Shown one piece after another: positions 1 through 7,506 of a stretch of 14,979 nt of DNA. The number at the start of each line of letters is the position of its first letter. Within the stretch, counting starts at the first letter, position 1. A program made the position numbers and the translations under genes. The notes under the pieces are model-generated. The model was not told the origin of the DNA. It saw nothing but the letters and a program-made list of their open reading frames with translations, and did not search any database. Source of the DNA: Dehalococcoidia bacterium (lineage in GTDB: Bacteria > Chloroflexota > Dehalococcoidia > GIF9 > AB-539-J10); the NCBI GenBank assembly GCA_023129815.1, contig JAGMBH010000101.1:1-14979 (forward strand). Reading direction: 5' to 3'.

Positions 1-248
1 ATTAGCGCAATGAAGCCGATGCCAACGAAAAATGCTATGTTGGCTCTGGCAAAACCAACATCCTCGATAGCTGTCCCCAGGAGCTCAGTGAAGGAAATAT
101 ATATCATCACACCCGCAGAGAAGCCAAGCGCCACAGCTAAGTAGGAGTATTTAGGCGTCCGTATGAAGAAGGCAATGGTGCTACCTATCCCGGTGGATAA
201 GCCAGCCAGGGTAGTGAGCAGTATGGCAAATGCTAGGTCAATTTCCAT
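1..248 (-). CDS. ZIP-family divalent metal transporter (ZupT-like), N-terminal part, runs off the window
   Basis: Reading the minus strand from the ATG at 248 gives 82 open codons to the window edge, beginning MEIDLAFAILLTTLAGLSTG. The stretch LAGLSTGIGSTIAFF (first membrane helix), the LGFSAGVMIYISFTELL segment (second helix) and a third helix near the edge match the N-terminus of bacterial and archaeal ZIP/ZupT proteins, which import zinc and sometimes iron or manganese across the cytoplasmic membrane. The metal-binding helices IV and V lie outside the window, so substrate cannot be judged. It starts 28 bases after the stop of the upstream methyltransferase gene on the same strand, so the two could be co-transcribed. 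The Shine-Dalgarno sequence is weak. Family assignment is fairly safe; the exact substrate is unknown. Confidence 0.8.
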   Translation of the reverse strand, partial: MEIDLAFAILLTTLAGLSTGIGSTIAFFIRTPKYSYLAVALGFSAGVMIYISFTELLGTAIEDVGFARANIAFFVGIGFIAL

Positions 249-276
249 GACATGACTCAATCAACCTGCATCCTAT

Positions 277-840
277 TTAAACCACCTTGGTATTTGCTAA
301 TTTTGCCTTTTCAAAGTTAAGTATGTGACCCTTTTGCTCTCTTAAAGAGAATAAACCTGTTGCTTCCATAATCTCTAGAATTCTATCTCTCTTCATACGA
401 AAGCAAAAACGCGTAGAAAGGTATCCATCTGGTTTCAAAACTCTATACAATTCTTTTAGTAAAGGCTCCTTACTCTTAATTTCAGGCAGCACTCCATATA
501 GCAAAATCACATCTATACTTTCATCAGGTAATCCAGTGCCCCCATCGGATAATATTATATCTATATTACTAAACCCCTCCATCTGGGCTTTTTCTTCCAC
601 CTTTTTTATAGCTGATGGTTGCTTGTCCAAAGCATAAACTTTCCCTTCCTTACCTACCAAACTAGCAGCAGGAAGAGTGTAAGACCCAATGCCACACCCA
701 TAGTCCAATATCTTCCGTCCTTCTTCCATGTTAAGTTTGTTTAGTTCCTTTTCTGGTTTGAAGGGTATACCAAATTTATCTCTTAACCCTAAAAGGAAAT
801 ACTCAATTCTAGATTTGATATCAAGATTTCTCATATACAT
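277..840 (-). CDS. small class I SAM-dependent methyltransferase
   Basis: The 187-residue protein has a Rossmann-type methyltransferase core. Motif I is ILDYGCGIGSYT (about residues 44-55), the acidic residue that binds the SAM ribose is in ALDKQP (D72), a motif IV-like region is DVILLYGVLPE (about 110-120), and the post-motif element LYRVLKPDGYLS (131-142) is typical of the Methyltransf_11/25/31 families. The C-terminus after residue 145 is short, so substrate-recognition parts are minimal. The substrate is not predictable; UbiE-like and small-molecule methyltransferases look the same at this level. Translation start is uncertain: two ATGs lie two codons apart and neither has a convincing ribosome-binding site, whereas a GGGAGGGG tract lies further upstream without a nearby ATG. 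It follows the RND gene by 115 bases on the same strand. Confidence 0.8.
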   Translation of the reverse strand: MYMRNLDIKSRIEYFLLGLRDKFGIPFKPEKELNKLNMEEGRKILDYGCGIGSYTLPAASLVGKEGKVYALDKQPSAIKKVEEKAQMEGFSNIDIILSDGGTGLPDESIDVILLYGVLPEIKSKEPLLKELYRVLKPDGYLSTRFCFRMKRDRILEIMEATGLFSLREQKGHILNFEKAKLANTKVV

Positions 841-955
841 GTTAAACAGAGTCGTGGTGCTATGCTGACAATTCCCCTCCCGATTAAAGCACCGGCGATA
901 TAGGTGTTAATTCTATATCCATAATATGGCTTTCCCAGGTTCTCTTTTATGTGTA

Positions 956-3214
956 TTACAACTCCTTTCTCATTATGCCCCGCCTATCTACAATTATCCT
1001 GAGCAAAGCAGGCAGGAATATGATGGCGCCAAAGAAGCAAAGGCTTAATCCAATAATGGGGATGAGGCTCAAGGACCTCATAGAAGGGTGGCTGGAGAAG
1101 AGAAACGAGGAGAACGCCAGACAGGTGGTTGCGGTGGTAAGAAATATAGCCTTCCCCGTGAGTTGTACGACTTGAGGCAGTGAACCCTTACCCTCTTCTA
1201 AGTAGCGGTGAACGATGTGAATGCCATCATCTATTCCTATCCCGATGACCAAAGGTATCATGCTAATCGAAGAAACGTTCAGATTGGCACCAAACCACTG
1301 GTAAGTTCCCAGGAGCCCAAGTACGCCAAAGGCAACTGGAACCATGGAAAGCAGGGCGTAGACCGGACTACGCCGCCTGGTCCCAAAGTAAACGATGAGG
1401 ACAAGCATCCCGGAAGCCATCAAGGAGACGCGGATTACATCTGTGGTCATCACGGTAAGCAACTTGGTCCAGAGTACAGCGCTAGCAGTAACATTGGGGT
1501 GAATCTCACGTAGATCAGCGAGTAGCTTTCTCTGGTACGATTTATCATACAGGTCACCATCAGGGATTATCCTTATCAAGAACTCCCCCTCATCGGAAAC
1601 CCACGAGCGAGAGATTTCCTTTGGTAGCTCCTTATAGCTCATCGGTGTTACCTCTATCCCGGGCATAATAGCAAGTTCGGGATGAAGCCTAACAGCCTGC
1701 TTAATGGCCTCTAGCTTTTGGTCCTGATTTTCGGGTAGGTAATCGAGAATGGATTCTACTTTCAGAACCCCATCCACATTCTGAAATTCCTTGACACAGC
1801 GGTTGAGTTCCCGCTGCCCTTTAACCACACAGGTAAGCTGCTCAGGGTCATAGTCAAAATTCTCCTTGACCTTCTCAAGCTGTTGGTAGGTCTCAACCTC
1901 GGTCGGCATGAGTTCATACATACTCTCACTCAATTTGGCACTGGGCGCCCTGATGCCGAACAGGACGAAGAGAGCAACCAGGATTACCAGAATTCCCGGA
2001 GCAAAGCGCTGTACTTGCACACCGACCATTCTGAGAATATTGAACCTTGTGCGCTTAAGTTTGAACCGACCAAATTTAAGCCTCAAGACAACCAGGGCAG
2101 GAAGCAGGACGAATACCGCTACCAGGGTCAGGGGCAAACCGATGGCGCCGATGACGCCTAACTGATGTAGCGCTTTGGTCTCGGCAAAGTAAAAGGAGAA
2201 AAATGCTGCTGCCGTGGTGAGACAACCTAGCATAACCGCTCTTCCAGTGTGGACAAAGGTATGCTCAAAGGCAAGGGTGACATTATCGTGCTCCTCCATC
2301 TCACCCATAAACCTCGTCAGTAAGTGGATACAGAAGTCGATGCCAAGGCCCAATAGCAGGACGGCAAACGCAGCAGAGAGTGCATTGAGGGAGTCATATG
2401 CGAGGAATATCACCCCCGATGTCCAGATTATCCCGATGAGCAGCGGGATGGCGGACAGAAGCGGTAGAGACAGGCTTCTGAAAGAGACGAAAAGGAGAAT
2501 TAAGATGAGTATCAAGGTGATAAACGCTGTGAGGTAAATGTCTTGCATAGCCATTTTGTCACCTTCATAGTCGATGACCATCAGCCCGCCAGTAAAGCCT
2601 ACATTGAGGGCTTCATAGTCTTTATCCTCCCCCCTGGTTTCAGTGATAAGCCTCCCCAGGTCGTCAAGGAGGTAATTCCTCTCCAGAGGATTCTCCATGT
2701 CTATGGTGAAACCCATGGTGATGAGGTAAATCTTCTTGTTATCCGAGACGATATATTCTGAGAGGGTTGCCTTTTCCAGCGTGGAGGTTGGTAAAGCCCC
2801 GAGTATTCCTGGTGCGGCACGAGGGTCCATCAGGGCGGCAAATTGCTCCTCCGGCAGGTAGAGAATTCCCTTCTCGGCGGCAAAGCTGAGGTCTTTTTTA
2901 TATTGAATATCCTCCCAGTGGCTGTCCTTTTCCAACTTCTCTGCCAGTGCCCTGGCATACGCCTTGGCGGTGTAGGCATTCGAATCTGAACAGTCTATGA
3001 CCACCACTACCATATTAGACCCTCCAAATCGCTCTTCAACTGCCTCGGCCGCGAGGAAGTCGGGGTCATCCGACTCAAAGTATCCCTCCATGCTGGTATC
3101 TATGGTGAAATTTGAAGCCGGAATAGCAGCCAGGGCAGTTATGCCCAACACAATCAAAATTGTTATTACCGGGCGATGAGTTGTCGCTCTTACCAGTCTT
3201 TCAAGGATGTTCAT
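956..3214 (-). CDS. RND-superfamily transporter, HAE3/MMPL type
   Basis: This 752-residue membrane protein shows the two-fold RND layout. TM1 (about 14-34) is followed by a large external loop (35-225) and a five-helix bundle (226-376), then TM7 (about 405-422), a second external loop, and a final helix bundle ending near 740. Each half carries the intramembrane aspartate motif: GLGIDFCIHLLTRF (D293) in the first and GIGIDDGIHIVHRY (D662/D663) in the second. This is typical of the HAE3 and MmpL-like families, proton-driven exporters of lipids, hopanoid-like compounds or drugs. Length fits HAE3 rather than the roughly 1000-residue AcrB class. Its ATG overlaps the stop of the preceding adaptor gene in an ATGA junction, so the two are translationally coupled and probably work together. 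Cargo is unknown. Confidence 0.92.
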   Translation of the reverse strand: MNILERLVRATTHRPVITILIVLGITALAAIPASNFTIDTSMEGYFESDDPDFLAAEAVEERFGGSNMVVVVIDCSDSNAYTAKAYARALAEKLEKDSHWEDIQYKKDLSFAAEKGILYLPEEQFAALMDPRAAPGILGALPTSTLEKATLSEYIVSDNKKIYLITMGFTIDMENPLERNYLLDDLGRLITETRGEDKDYEALNVGFTGGLMVIDYEGDKMAMQDIYLTAFITLILILILLFVSFRSLSLPLLSAIPLLIGIIWTSGVIFLAYDSLNALSAAFAVLLLGLGIDFCIHLLTRFMGEMEEHDNVTLAFEHTFVHTGRAVMLGCLTTAAAFFSFYFAETKALHQLGVIGAIGLPLTLVAVFVLLPALVVLRLKFGRFKLKRTRFNILRMVGVQVQRFAPGILVILVALFVLFGIRAPSAKLSESMYELMPTEVETYQQLEKVKENFDYDPEQLTCVVKGQRELNRCVKEFQNVDGVLKVESILDYLPENQDQKLEAIKQAVRLHPELAIMPGIEVTPMSYKELPKEISRSWVSDEGEFLIRIIPDGDLYDKSYQRKLLADLREIHPNVTASAVLWTKLLTVMTTDVIRVSLMASGMLVLIVYFGTRRRSPVYALLSMVPVAFGVLGLLGTYQWFGANLNVSSISMIPLVIGIGIDDGIHIVHRYLEEGKGSLPQVVQLTGKAIFLTTATTCLAFSSFLFSSHPSMRSLSLIPIIGLSLCFFGAIIFLPALLRIIVDRRGIMRKEL

Positions 3215-4404
3215 CGCAGCACAACTTCTTCTCCCTCTTTTAACCCGGATAAAACTTCGGTATATGTGCCATCGCTTAAACCCAGAGTAATTTGCCTCTT
3301 CTCAGTCTCATCGTCGGTGACAACTTCCACCCAGGGGTTTTCCAGAGACCCCTGAATAGCTCGATTGGGTATCAGCAATACATTATCATGGCGGTTAGTG
3401 ATAATTTCAGCACTGGCACTCATGCCATCTTTAAGTTCTTCATCAGGATTCTGCAAAGTTATGGTAATTTTGTAAGACACCTCATCTTCCCAAACTTTGC
3501 CTGTTGGGGAGATGAAAGTTACCTTCCCTTTTACCCTTTTATCAGGCAAAGCAATCAAGGTAATAATGGCCTCCTGACCCAGCTTCACCCTGGAAATGTC
3601 TATCTCGTCAATTTCACCACTCATTTCCACGTTACTGGGGTCAACCAGGTAGATTGCTGGACTGCTGTATGTCATAGCCGAAAGCTGCTGCCCTTCATCT
3701 ATATAAACATCAGCTATGATGCCATCGAAAGGAGCAATAATTATCGCTTTGGCTAGCTCCAGCTCAACCACGGCTAACTCCAGCTTCGCCATATCCAGAG
3801 CTGCTCTGGCTTCATCTACCTGCAGCTCAGCCAATTTAACGGAGAGAGGCAGCGCCCATCTTCTAGCGTGTGATTTTTTCTGTGCCGTGGATGTGCTCTC
3901 CTCAACCAGCTCTAGTAAAGCTTGTGCCCCCTCAATTTCCCCTTGCTCTAAAAGCTCTTGAGCTTCCTCTAAGTTATTCTGGATTTCCTCTAAAGCTCGC
4001 CAGACCCCGGGCACGTCAATGGCATAAGTATTAGTATAATGGGGATAGATTGTTCGCATAAGGTTATTTTCAGCCATTTCGTAATTAGCTTGAGCCATTT
4101 CGCACCCAGCCTGAGCCATCTCTACTTTCAGTTCTAAGGGGCAAATATCGAGCTTGGCTAATACTTGACCCTTAATTACCTTGTCCCCCTTTTCCACCAG
4201 TATCTCATCCACTGCTCCCATAGTGCCAAATGATAAGTACTCCTTATGACGCATTTTTAAATTGCCTTCTTTAGCAGAGACACTTATTATTAAATCGCCC
4301 CGAGTAACTTCAGCGGTTTGCAAAGGCATTTCTTGCTGGACACATCCGGCTAAAATTGAGCCAACCAAGCACATCGCTATTATTGAAATTAACCATTTTT
4401 TCAT
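3211..4404 (-). CDS. lipoprotein periplasmic adaptor / membrane-fusion protein (HlyD family)
   Basis: The 397-residue protein begins with a lipoprotein signal (MKKWLISIIAMCLVGSILAGC; lipobox LAGC with lipidated C21), so it should be anchored on the outer face of the cytoplasmic membrane. A first half-lipoyl segment (about 40-80, GAVDEILVEKGDKVIKGQVLAKL) leads into a long charged helical hairpin (about 85-220). The second lipoyl half follows (about 222-245, AIIIAPFDGIIADVYIDEGQ), then beta-barrel and membrane-proximal domains with the usual GKVTFISP and DGMSASAEI segments. These features define RND/ABC adaptor subunits. No outer-membrane channel gene is present, which fits a monoderm host where a lipid-anchored adaptor serves the pump alone. 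A strong AGGAGG lies 8 bases before the ATG. The start overlaps the small upstream reading frame, and the stop overlaps the RND gene. Confidence 0.92.
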   Translation of the reverse strand: MKKWLISIIAMCLVGSILAGCVQQEMPLQTAEVTRGDLIISVSAKEGNLKMRHKEYLSFGTMGAVDEILVEKGDKVIKGQVLAKLDICPLELKVEMAQAGCEMAQANYEMAENNLMRTIYPHYTNTYAIDVPGVWRALEEIQNNLEEAQELLEQGEIEGAQALLELVEESTSTAQKKSHARRWALPLSVKLAELQVDEARAALDMAKLELAVVELELAKAIIIAPFDGIIADVYIDEGQQLSAMTYSSPAIYLVDPSNVEMSGEIDEIDISRVKLGQEAIITLIALPDKRVKGKVTFISPTGKVWEDEVSYKITITLQNPDEELKDGMSASAEIITNRHDNVLLIPNRAIQGSLENPWVEVVTDDETEKRQITLGLSDGTYTEVLSGLKEGEEVVLR

Positions 4405-4526
4405 TTAATCAGCCTCCTCTTTGGAAACGTCTCCATTTTACTACCACCGCCAAAGCCCGACAAGACTGGTAACCACACCATAAGTAGAGATACTAAAAGA
4501 AACACCCCCAAAATAATTATGCTCAT
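4401..4526 (-). CDS. 41-residue single-pass membrane protein, translationally coupled to the adaptor gene
   Basis: A short reading frame starts at the ATG at 4526, beginning MSIIILGVFLLVSLLMVWLP. The first 23 or so residues form one hydrophobic helix, followed by a flexible GFGGGSK linker and a basic tail ending KRRLIK. Support for translation comes from context. A strong GAGGAGG ribosome-binding site precedes it with a short spacer, and its TGA overlaps the adaptor's ATG as ATGA, the same junction used between adaptor and RND genes. I do not recognise the family. The size and topology suggest a small accessory or regulatory subunit of the pump or of FeoB, but that is inference. Too little sequence exists for codon statistics, so a fortuitous frame remains possible. 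Confidence 0.6.
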   Translation of the reverse strand: MSIIILGVFLLVSLLMVWLPVLSGFGGGSKMETFPKRRLIK

Positions 4527-4651
4527 TGGCCCTCCTCTTATTATTCATTTGGAATAACTTTCCACCACATCATTATGGCGCTGCTTTTTGTTTCATACAC
4601 GCCATCCTACAACTTCTCCAGGCCAAAAAGAAAACGCTGTAAGCCCCTGTT

Positions 4652-6367
4652 TTACAAGATCAGGTTCTGCAGGCTACCCACTATCAGTGCCGCGGCTACC
4701 ATTATTCCAGTAGCTTTAAGGGTGTCTCTTGTCCGTAGCTCTCGAAACAGTACCACAAAGGTAGCCACACAAGGAAAAAACATAGCTAGAACGGTACTGC
4801 TGATAACCAGCTGCTTAACAGTTAATGCCAAGGGAGCTAGCATGCCCATAGCCACGTCCTTACGCAAAAAGCCAATAACTAGGGCAACAACTGTCTCCTT
4901 GGGCAGCCCCAGCAACCCGCTCACAATCGGGGCAGCAATATTAGCAATAGCATCGAAAACCCCTAAAGTATAGAGAATATTTACCACCAGCACAGTGCTA
5001 AGAACTATGGGCAAAGCTTCTTTGATAAAGCCGGAGACCCGCAGCCAAAGCTTCTCACCGATGACTCGCCACGGCGGCAAGCGATAGGGCGGAATTTCCA
5101 CCAGAAGTTCCGGGCTGAAACCCTTGACAATGCGATTAAGGATAAGCCCTATGATAACCCAAGATGCAAACAGGCTACCGTAGACCATAGCTACGTACTG
5201 TCCACCTTGCTGCCCCACCAGTCCTATTATCATAGCTTGCAACGCTGCGCATGGAACGCCAATAGAAATCAAAGTAGCCGCAATAAACCTTTGTCTACGG
5301 CTCTCCAAAATACGGGTTGCCATAACCGCAGGCACATTGCATCCAAAGCCGAGGATAGTAGGGATGATGGCATAACCGTGTAGCCCCAACCTGTGCATTA
5401 GGGTATCCATCAATACTGCTAAACGGGGTAGGTAACCAACATCTTCCAGTATTCCTAACGCCAGGTAAAAAGAGACGATATACGGTAACACCGCACCAAG
5501 AGGGATGTAAAATCCAGTGCTAAGCAAACCAAAGGATTGAAAATAGTCAATTCCCCCAGCAATAAGGTTGCCTATCAAGACACTGTGCCAGAAACCTCCT
5601 GACCCTAAAGCAAGGCTCACTTTCATTAGCAAAGGGGTCCATAGCCATTCGAAAAGGGGGTCGGTCACGTAACCAATGATACTCTCACCAATAAGGCGGA
5701 TGACCCAAAAGGTGGCAAGGAGAACCACCAGGGCGATGAAAACTCCGCCCACCGGATGATCGCTGACGTCTTCCAGAACATCACGCCAGGTATGGTGGCG
5801 ATGGCTTAACGATTGCACTTGACTGACGATATTGCCAACTCTTGCCCACCGTTCATCGCTACTAGAACCAGAATAAGCAGTTTTAGGCACCTTCGCTTCT
5901 GGAAGACGCCTGACTAACCCCTTTATTCCTTGCCCGGTTACCCCTACTGTGGGGACAACTGGTACCCCGAGAAGTTCTTCTAGCTTGGCAACATCGATAT
6001 TTATGCCTCGGTGACGAGTATCGTCCCAAATATTGAGGGCAACTATTACCGGTACTTGTCTTTCCAGCAGCTGCAAGGTGAGATTGAGGTTTCTCTCCAA
6101 ATTGGTGGCATCAACAACATCGATGACTAAATCCCCGTCTTTAAGCATCTCCACAGCCACCTCTTCCGCCTTACTAGTCGGCTCAAGAGTATAGGTGCCA
6201 GGCACATCGATAACTTCAGCTTGCTCTTCACCCAGTTTCATATAACCCTTAGTGAACTCCACCGTGGTGCCAGGATAATTGGAAGCGATTATGTGTATAC
6301 CAGTAAGCCGGGAAAACAGGGCGCTTTTGCCCACATTAGGATTACCCACAAGTAGGATTCGCATCAT
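4652..6367 (-). CDS. feoB: ferrous iron transport protein B
   Basis: The 571-residue protein is a GTPase-coupled Fe(II) importer of the cytoplasmic membrane. The N-terminal G domain shows G1 GNPNVGKS (8-15), the G2 region NYPGTTVE, G3 DVPG (54-57), G4 NIWD (112-115) and a G5-like GVTGQG. The membrane part carries the FeoB signatures LEDVGYLPRLAVLMD (308-321) and GFGCNVPAVMATR (340-352), plus RKDVAMGMLAP in the C-terminal half. It is shorter than typical enterobacterial FeoB, with a compact linker (about 155-200) where the GDI helical domain sits. The second gate reads VPCAALQAM instead of the common SCxARLPV form. Two ATGs are adjacent. AGGAG abuts the first and lies three bases before the second (6364), so the second may be the true start. 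feoA lies 27 bases upstream. Confidence 0.95.
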   Translation of the reverse strand: MMRILLVGNPNVGKSALFSRLTGIHIIASNYPGTTVEFTKGYMKLGEEQAEVIDVPGTYTLEPTSKAEEVAVEMLKDGDLVIDVVDATNLERNLNLTLQLLERQVPVIVALNIWDDTRHRGINIDVAKLEELLGVPVVPTVGVTGQGIKGLVRRLPEAKVPKTAYSGSSSDERWARVGNIVSQVQSLSHRHHTWRDVLEDVSDHPVGGVFIALVVLLATFWVIRLIGESIIGYVTDPLFEWLWTPLLMKVSLALGSGGFWHSVLIGNLIAGGIDYFQSFGLLSTGFYIPLGAVLPYIVSFYLALGILEDVGYLPRLAVLMDTLMHRLGLHGYAIIPTILGFGCNVPAVMATRILESRRQRFIAATLISIGVPCAALQAMIIGLVGQQGGQYVAMVYGSLFASWVIIGLILNRIVKGFSPELLVEIPPYRLPPWRVIGEKLWLRVSGFIKEALPIVLSTVLVVNILYTLGVFDAIANIAAPIVSGLLGLPKETVVALVIGFLRKDVAMGMLAPLALTVKQLVISSTVLAMFFPCVATFVVLFRELRTRDTLKATGIMVAAALIVGSLQNLIL

Positions 6368-6394
6368 CTCCTAACAAAGTTCCCAGGCAGATAT

Positions 6395-6643
6395 TTATCC
6401 AACCTCGACTATTATTCTGTTAGCCATGCCAAAGCCAATAGCTAGCTGGGCATTATCCACCCTGAGAGTAACCGGCCCGCGAAAAAGAGTAGAACTTACT
6501 TTAGTCACCTTCTTCCCCGGCCTGATATCCAAAGCCTCCAGCCGCCGCATTAAGCCTCGCCCCCCCAGAATTCCAATTACAGTGCCAGTCTGTCCAATTT
6601 CCATCTGGCGCAAGGTCAATTGTCTCCCTTGGTGCATAGTCAT
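6395..6643 (-). CDS. feoA: ferrous iron transport protein A
   Basis: This 82-residue protein is an SH3-like FeoA. The body runs from LRQMEIGQTGTVIGI through GLMRRLEALDIRPGKKV to the diagnostic end GPVTLRVDNAQLAIGFGMA, where the usual GPxxxxVxGxxxALxxxxA pattern is recognisable. FeoA is a small cytoplasmic partner of FeoB and is needed for Fe(II) uptake in characterised systems. The ATG at 6643 has AGGGGA with about six bases of spacing; a second ATG two codons later is less well placed. Position directly before feoB on the same strand supports the call. The leader back to the dtxR stop is about 218 bases and contains a DtxR-type palindrome. Confidence 0.95.
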   Translation of the reverse strand: MTMHQGRQLTLRQMEIGQTGTVIGILGGRGLMRRLEALDIRPGKKVTKVSSTLFRGPVTLRVDNAQLAIGFGMANRIIVEVG

Positions 6644-6646
6644 AAT

Positions 6647-6781
6647 TTATCCCCTATCTCTGAAATGTCTTAACAAGGCTTCCCCAATAGCAGTCTTAGT
6701 TCTTCTAAATGCAGTCAGCCTACTTCGTGATTCTTTCTTATCTTGAATACTATGGTGAAAAACATATTGGCAACTACTCAA
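6647..6781 (-). CDS. possible 44-residue leader reading frame before feoA (TTG start)
   Basis: In the long leader between the operator and feoA, one minus-strand frame stays open for 44 codons from a TTG at 6781 to a TAA three bases before the feoA ATG. The product is basic (it contains KKESRSRLTAF and ends LLRHFRDRG) and I recognise no family. In its favour are the tight spacing to feoA and an AGGG a few bases before the TTG. Against it are the non-ATG start, the weak ribosome-binding site and the short length. It may simply be leader RNA. Confidence 0.2.
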   Translation of the reverse strand: MSSCQYVFHHSIQDKKESRSRLTAFRRTKTAIGEALLRHFRDRG

Positions 6782-6826
6782 TACCCTGAATCACTAATAC
6801 ACTGGATTTGCCAAAACAAAATTTTG

Positions 6827-6844
6827 AGTTAGTCTTGTCTAACT
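6827..6844. promoter_or_regulatory. DtxR-type operator upstream of feoA
   Basis: AGTTAGTCTTGTCTAACT is an inverted repeat with AGTTAG/CTAACT arms around a 6-base centre. Its 16-base core differs at only two positions from the palindrome in front of dtxR (consensus GTTAGYCTTGYCTAAC). The half-site resembles the TTAG/CTAA arms of DtxR/IdeR/MntR-family operators. Binding by the adjacent regulator is inferred. Confidence 0.7.
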
Positions 6845-6856
6845 TACACATATCAA
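6828..6856 (-). promoter_or_regulatory. candidate promoter of the feoAB operon
   Basis: On the minus strand TTGATA (6851-6856) is followed after 17 bases by ACTAAC (6828-6833). The -35 is good and the -10 is poor (3 of 6 matches to TATAAT). The -10 lies inside the GTTAG...CTAAC palindrome, as expected for an iron-repressed promoter. Assignment rests mainly on the operator and on position just after dtxR. Confidence 0.4.
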
Positions 6857-6861
6857 ATTTT

Positions 6862-7368
6862 TTACTTTCTCCTCTCCTCCTTCTCCAAACCCCTAGCCAG
6901 ACACTCCTCAGGAAGTTTTCCATGCTCCAGATAATATTTATACCTTTTTGGGAAGTTAGGCTCTTCTAAGGGACATGCTTGTATAAACTCTATGAACTTA
7001 ATCATCCTCTCCAGACTTAGCGGGCTAATGACATGCTCAATCTTGCAGGCATCCTCCTCAGCCGTTTCCCGATCAATGTCCAGCGCCTCAGTAAAAAAGC
7101 AACTCAGTGCTTCATGACGGTGAACCACACCCTCAGCAACAATTTCACCCTCAGGAGTAAGCTCCACGTATCTATATCTCTCGTGCACCACAAGCCCCTT
7201 CTCTGAAAGCCTCTCCAAAGCTGAAGTAACACTAGGCATTCTAACTTTCAGCCTTCGGCTGATCTGACTTACCCTCACTGCTTTATTCGCATCACGAAGC
7301 ATGGCTATCGCCTCAAGATAGTCTTCCATACTGGGGCTATGTTCTCTTTCCACTTGCTGTTTTACCAT
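6862..7368 (-). CDS. DtxR/MntR-family metal-dependent transcriptional regulator
   Basis: The 168-residue protein has an N-terminal winged helix (about 13-76, with DYLEAIAMLRD and MPSVTSALERLSEKGLV) and a metal-binding/dimerisation domain (about 77-145). It lacks the C-terminal SH3 domain, as in MntR. Aligned by eye to Bacillus subtilis MntR, the metal ligands are D16 and E19 (MntR D8, E11), H85 (H77), C108 (in place of E99), E111 and H112 (E102, H103). Cysteine at that place is the DtxR/IdeR arrangement, so the site mixes features of both branches and the sensed metal (Fe or Mn) is not certain. Its own promoter carries a matching palindrome, and feoAB follows, so it is probably an iron-responsive repressor of uptake that also regulates itself. 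Confidence 0.92.
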   Translation of the reverse strand: MVKQQVEREHSPSMEDYLEAIAMLRDANKAVRVSQISRRLKVRMPSVTSALERLSEKGLVVHERYRYVELTPEGEIVAEGVVHRHEALSCFFTEALDIDRETAEEDACKIEHVISPLSLERMIKFIEFIQACPLEEPNFPKRYKYYLEHGKLPEECLARGLEKEERRK

Positions 7369-7385
7369 CGCTCGCTATCCAAAAT

Positions 7386-7405
7386 TTGTTAGCCTTGCCT
7401 AACAA
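7386..7405. promoter_or_regulatory. DtxR-type operator in the dtxR promoter
   Basis: TTGTTAGCCTTGCCTAACAA is an inverted repeat with 7-base arms. It begins at the last base of the -10 element and covers the expected transcription start of dtxR. Together with the copy before feoA it defines a shared site GTTAGYCTTGYCTAAC, which supports autoregulation. Confidence 0.75.
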
Positions 7406-7433
7406 TTATATCAATGCCTAATTTTCTCGTCAA
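7405..7433 (-). promoter_or_regulatory. sigma-70-type promoter of dtxR
   Basis: On the minus strand TTGACG (7428-7433) is separated by exactly 17 bases from a perfect TATAAT (7405-7410). The predicted start lies near 7398, about 30 bases before the ATG and inside the operator palindrome. Confidence 0.8.
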
Positions 7434-7506
7434 CACCCCCTCCGTATCTAGTTCCAAAAAAATTTGATATTATAGGCAGTAAAATAAATAGGCCCTAAGT
7501 ATTATT

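Noticed and set aside
1208..2761. Several plus-strand open frames of 70-107 codons across the RND gene
   Set aside because: They are antisense shadows of a well-supported 752-residue gene, with no family resemblance or ribosome-binding sites.
6353..6375. GTTAGG before feoB as a third DtxR operator
   Set aside because: Only one half-site is present, without a matching CTAAC arm, and it overlaps the feoB ribosome-binding site.
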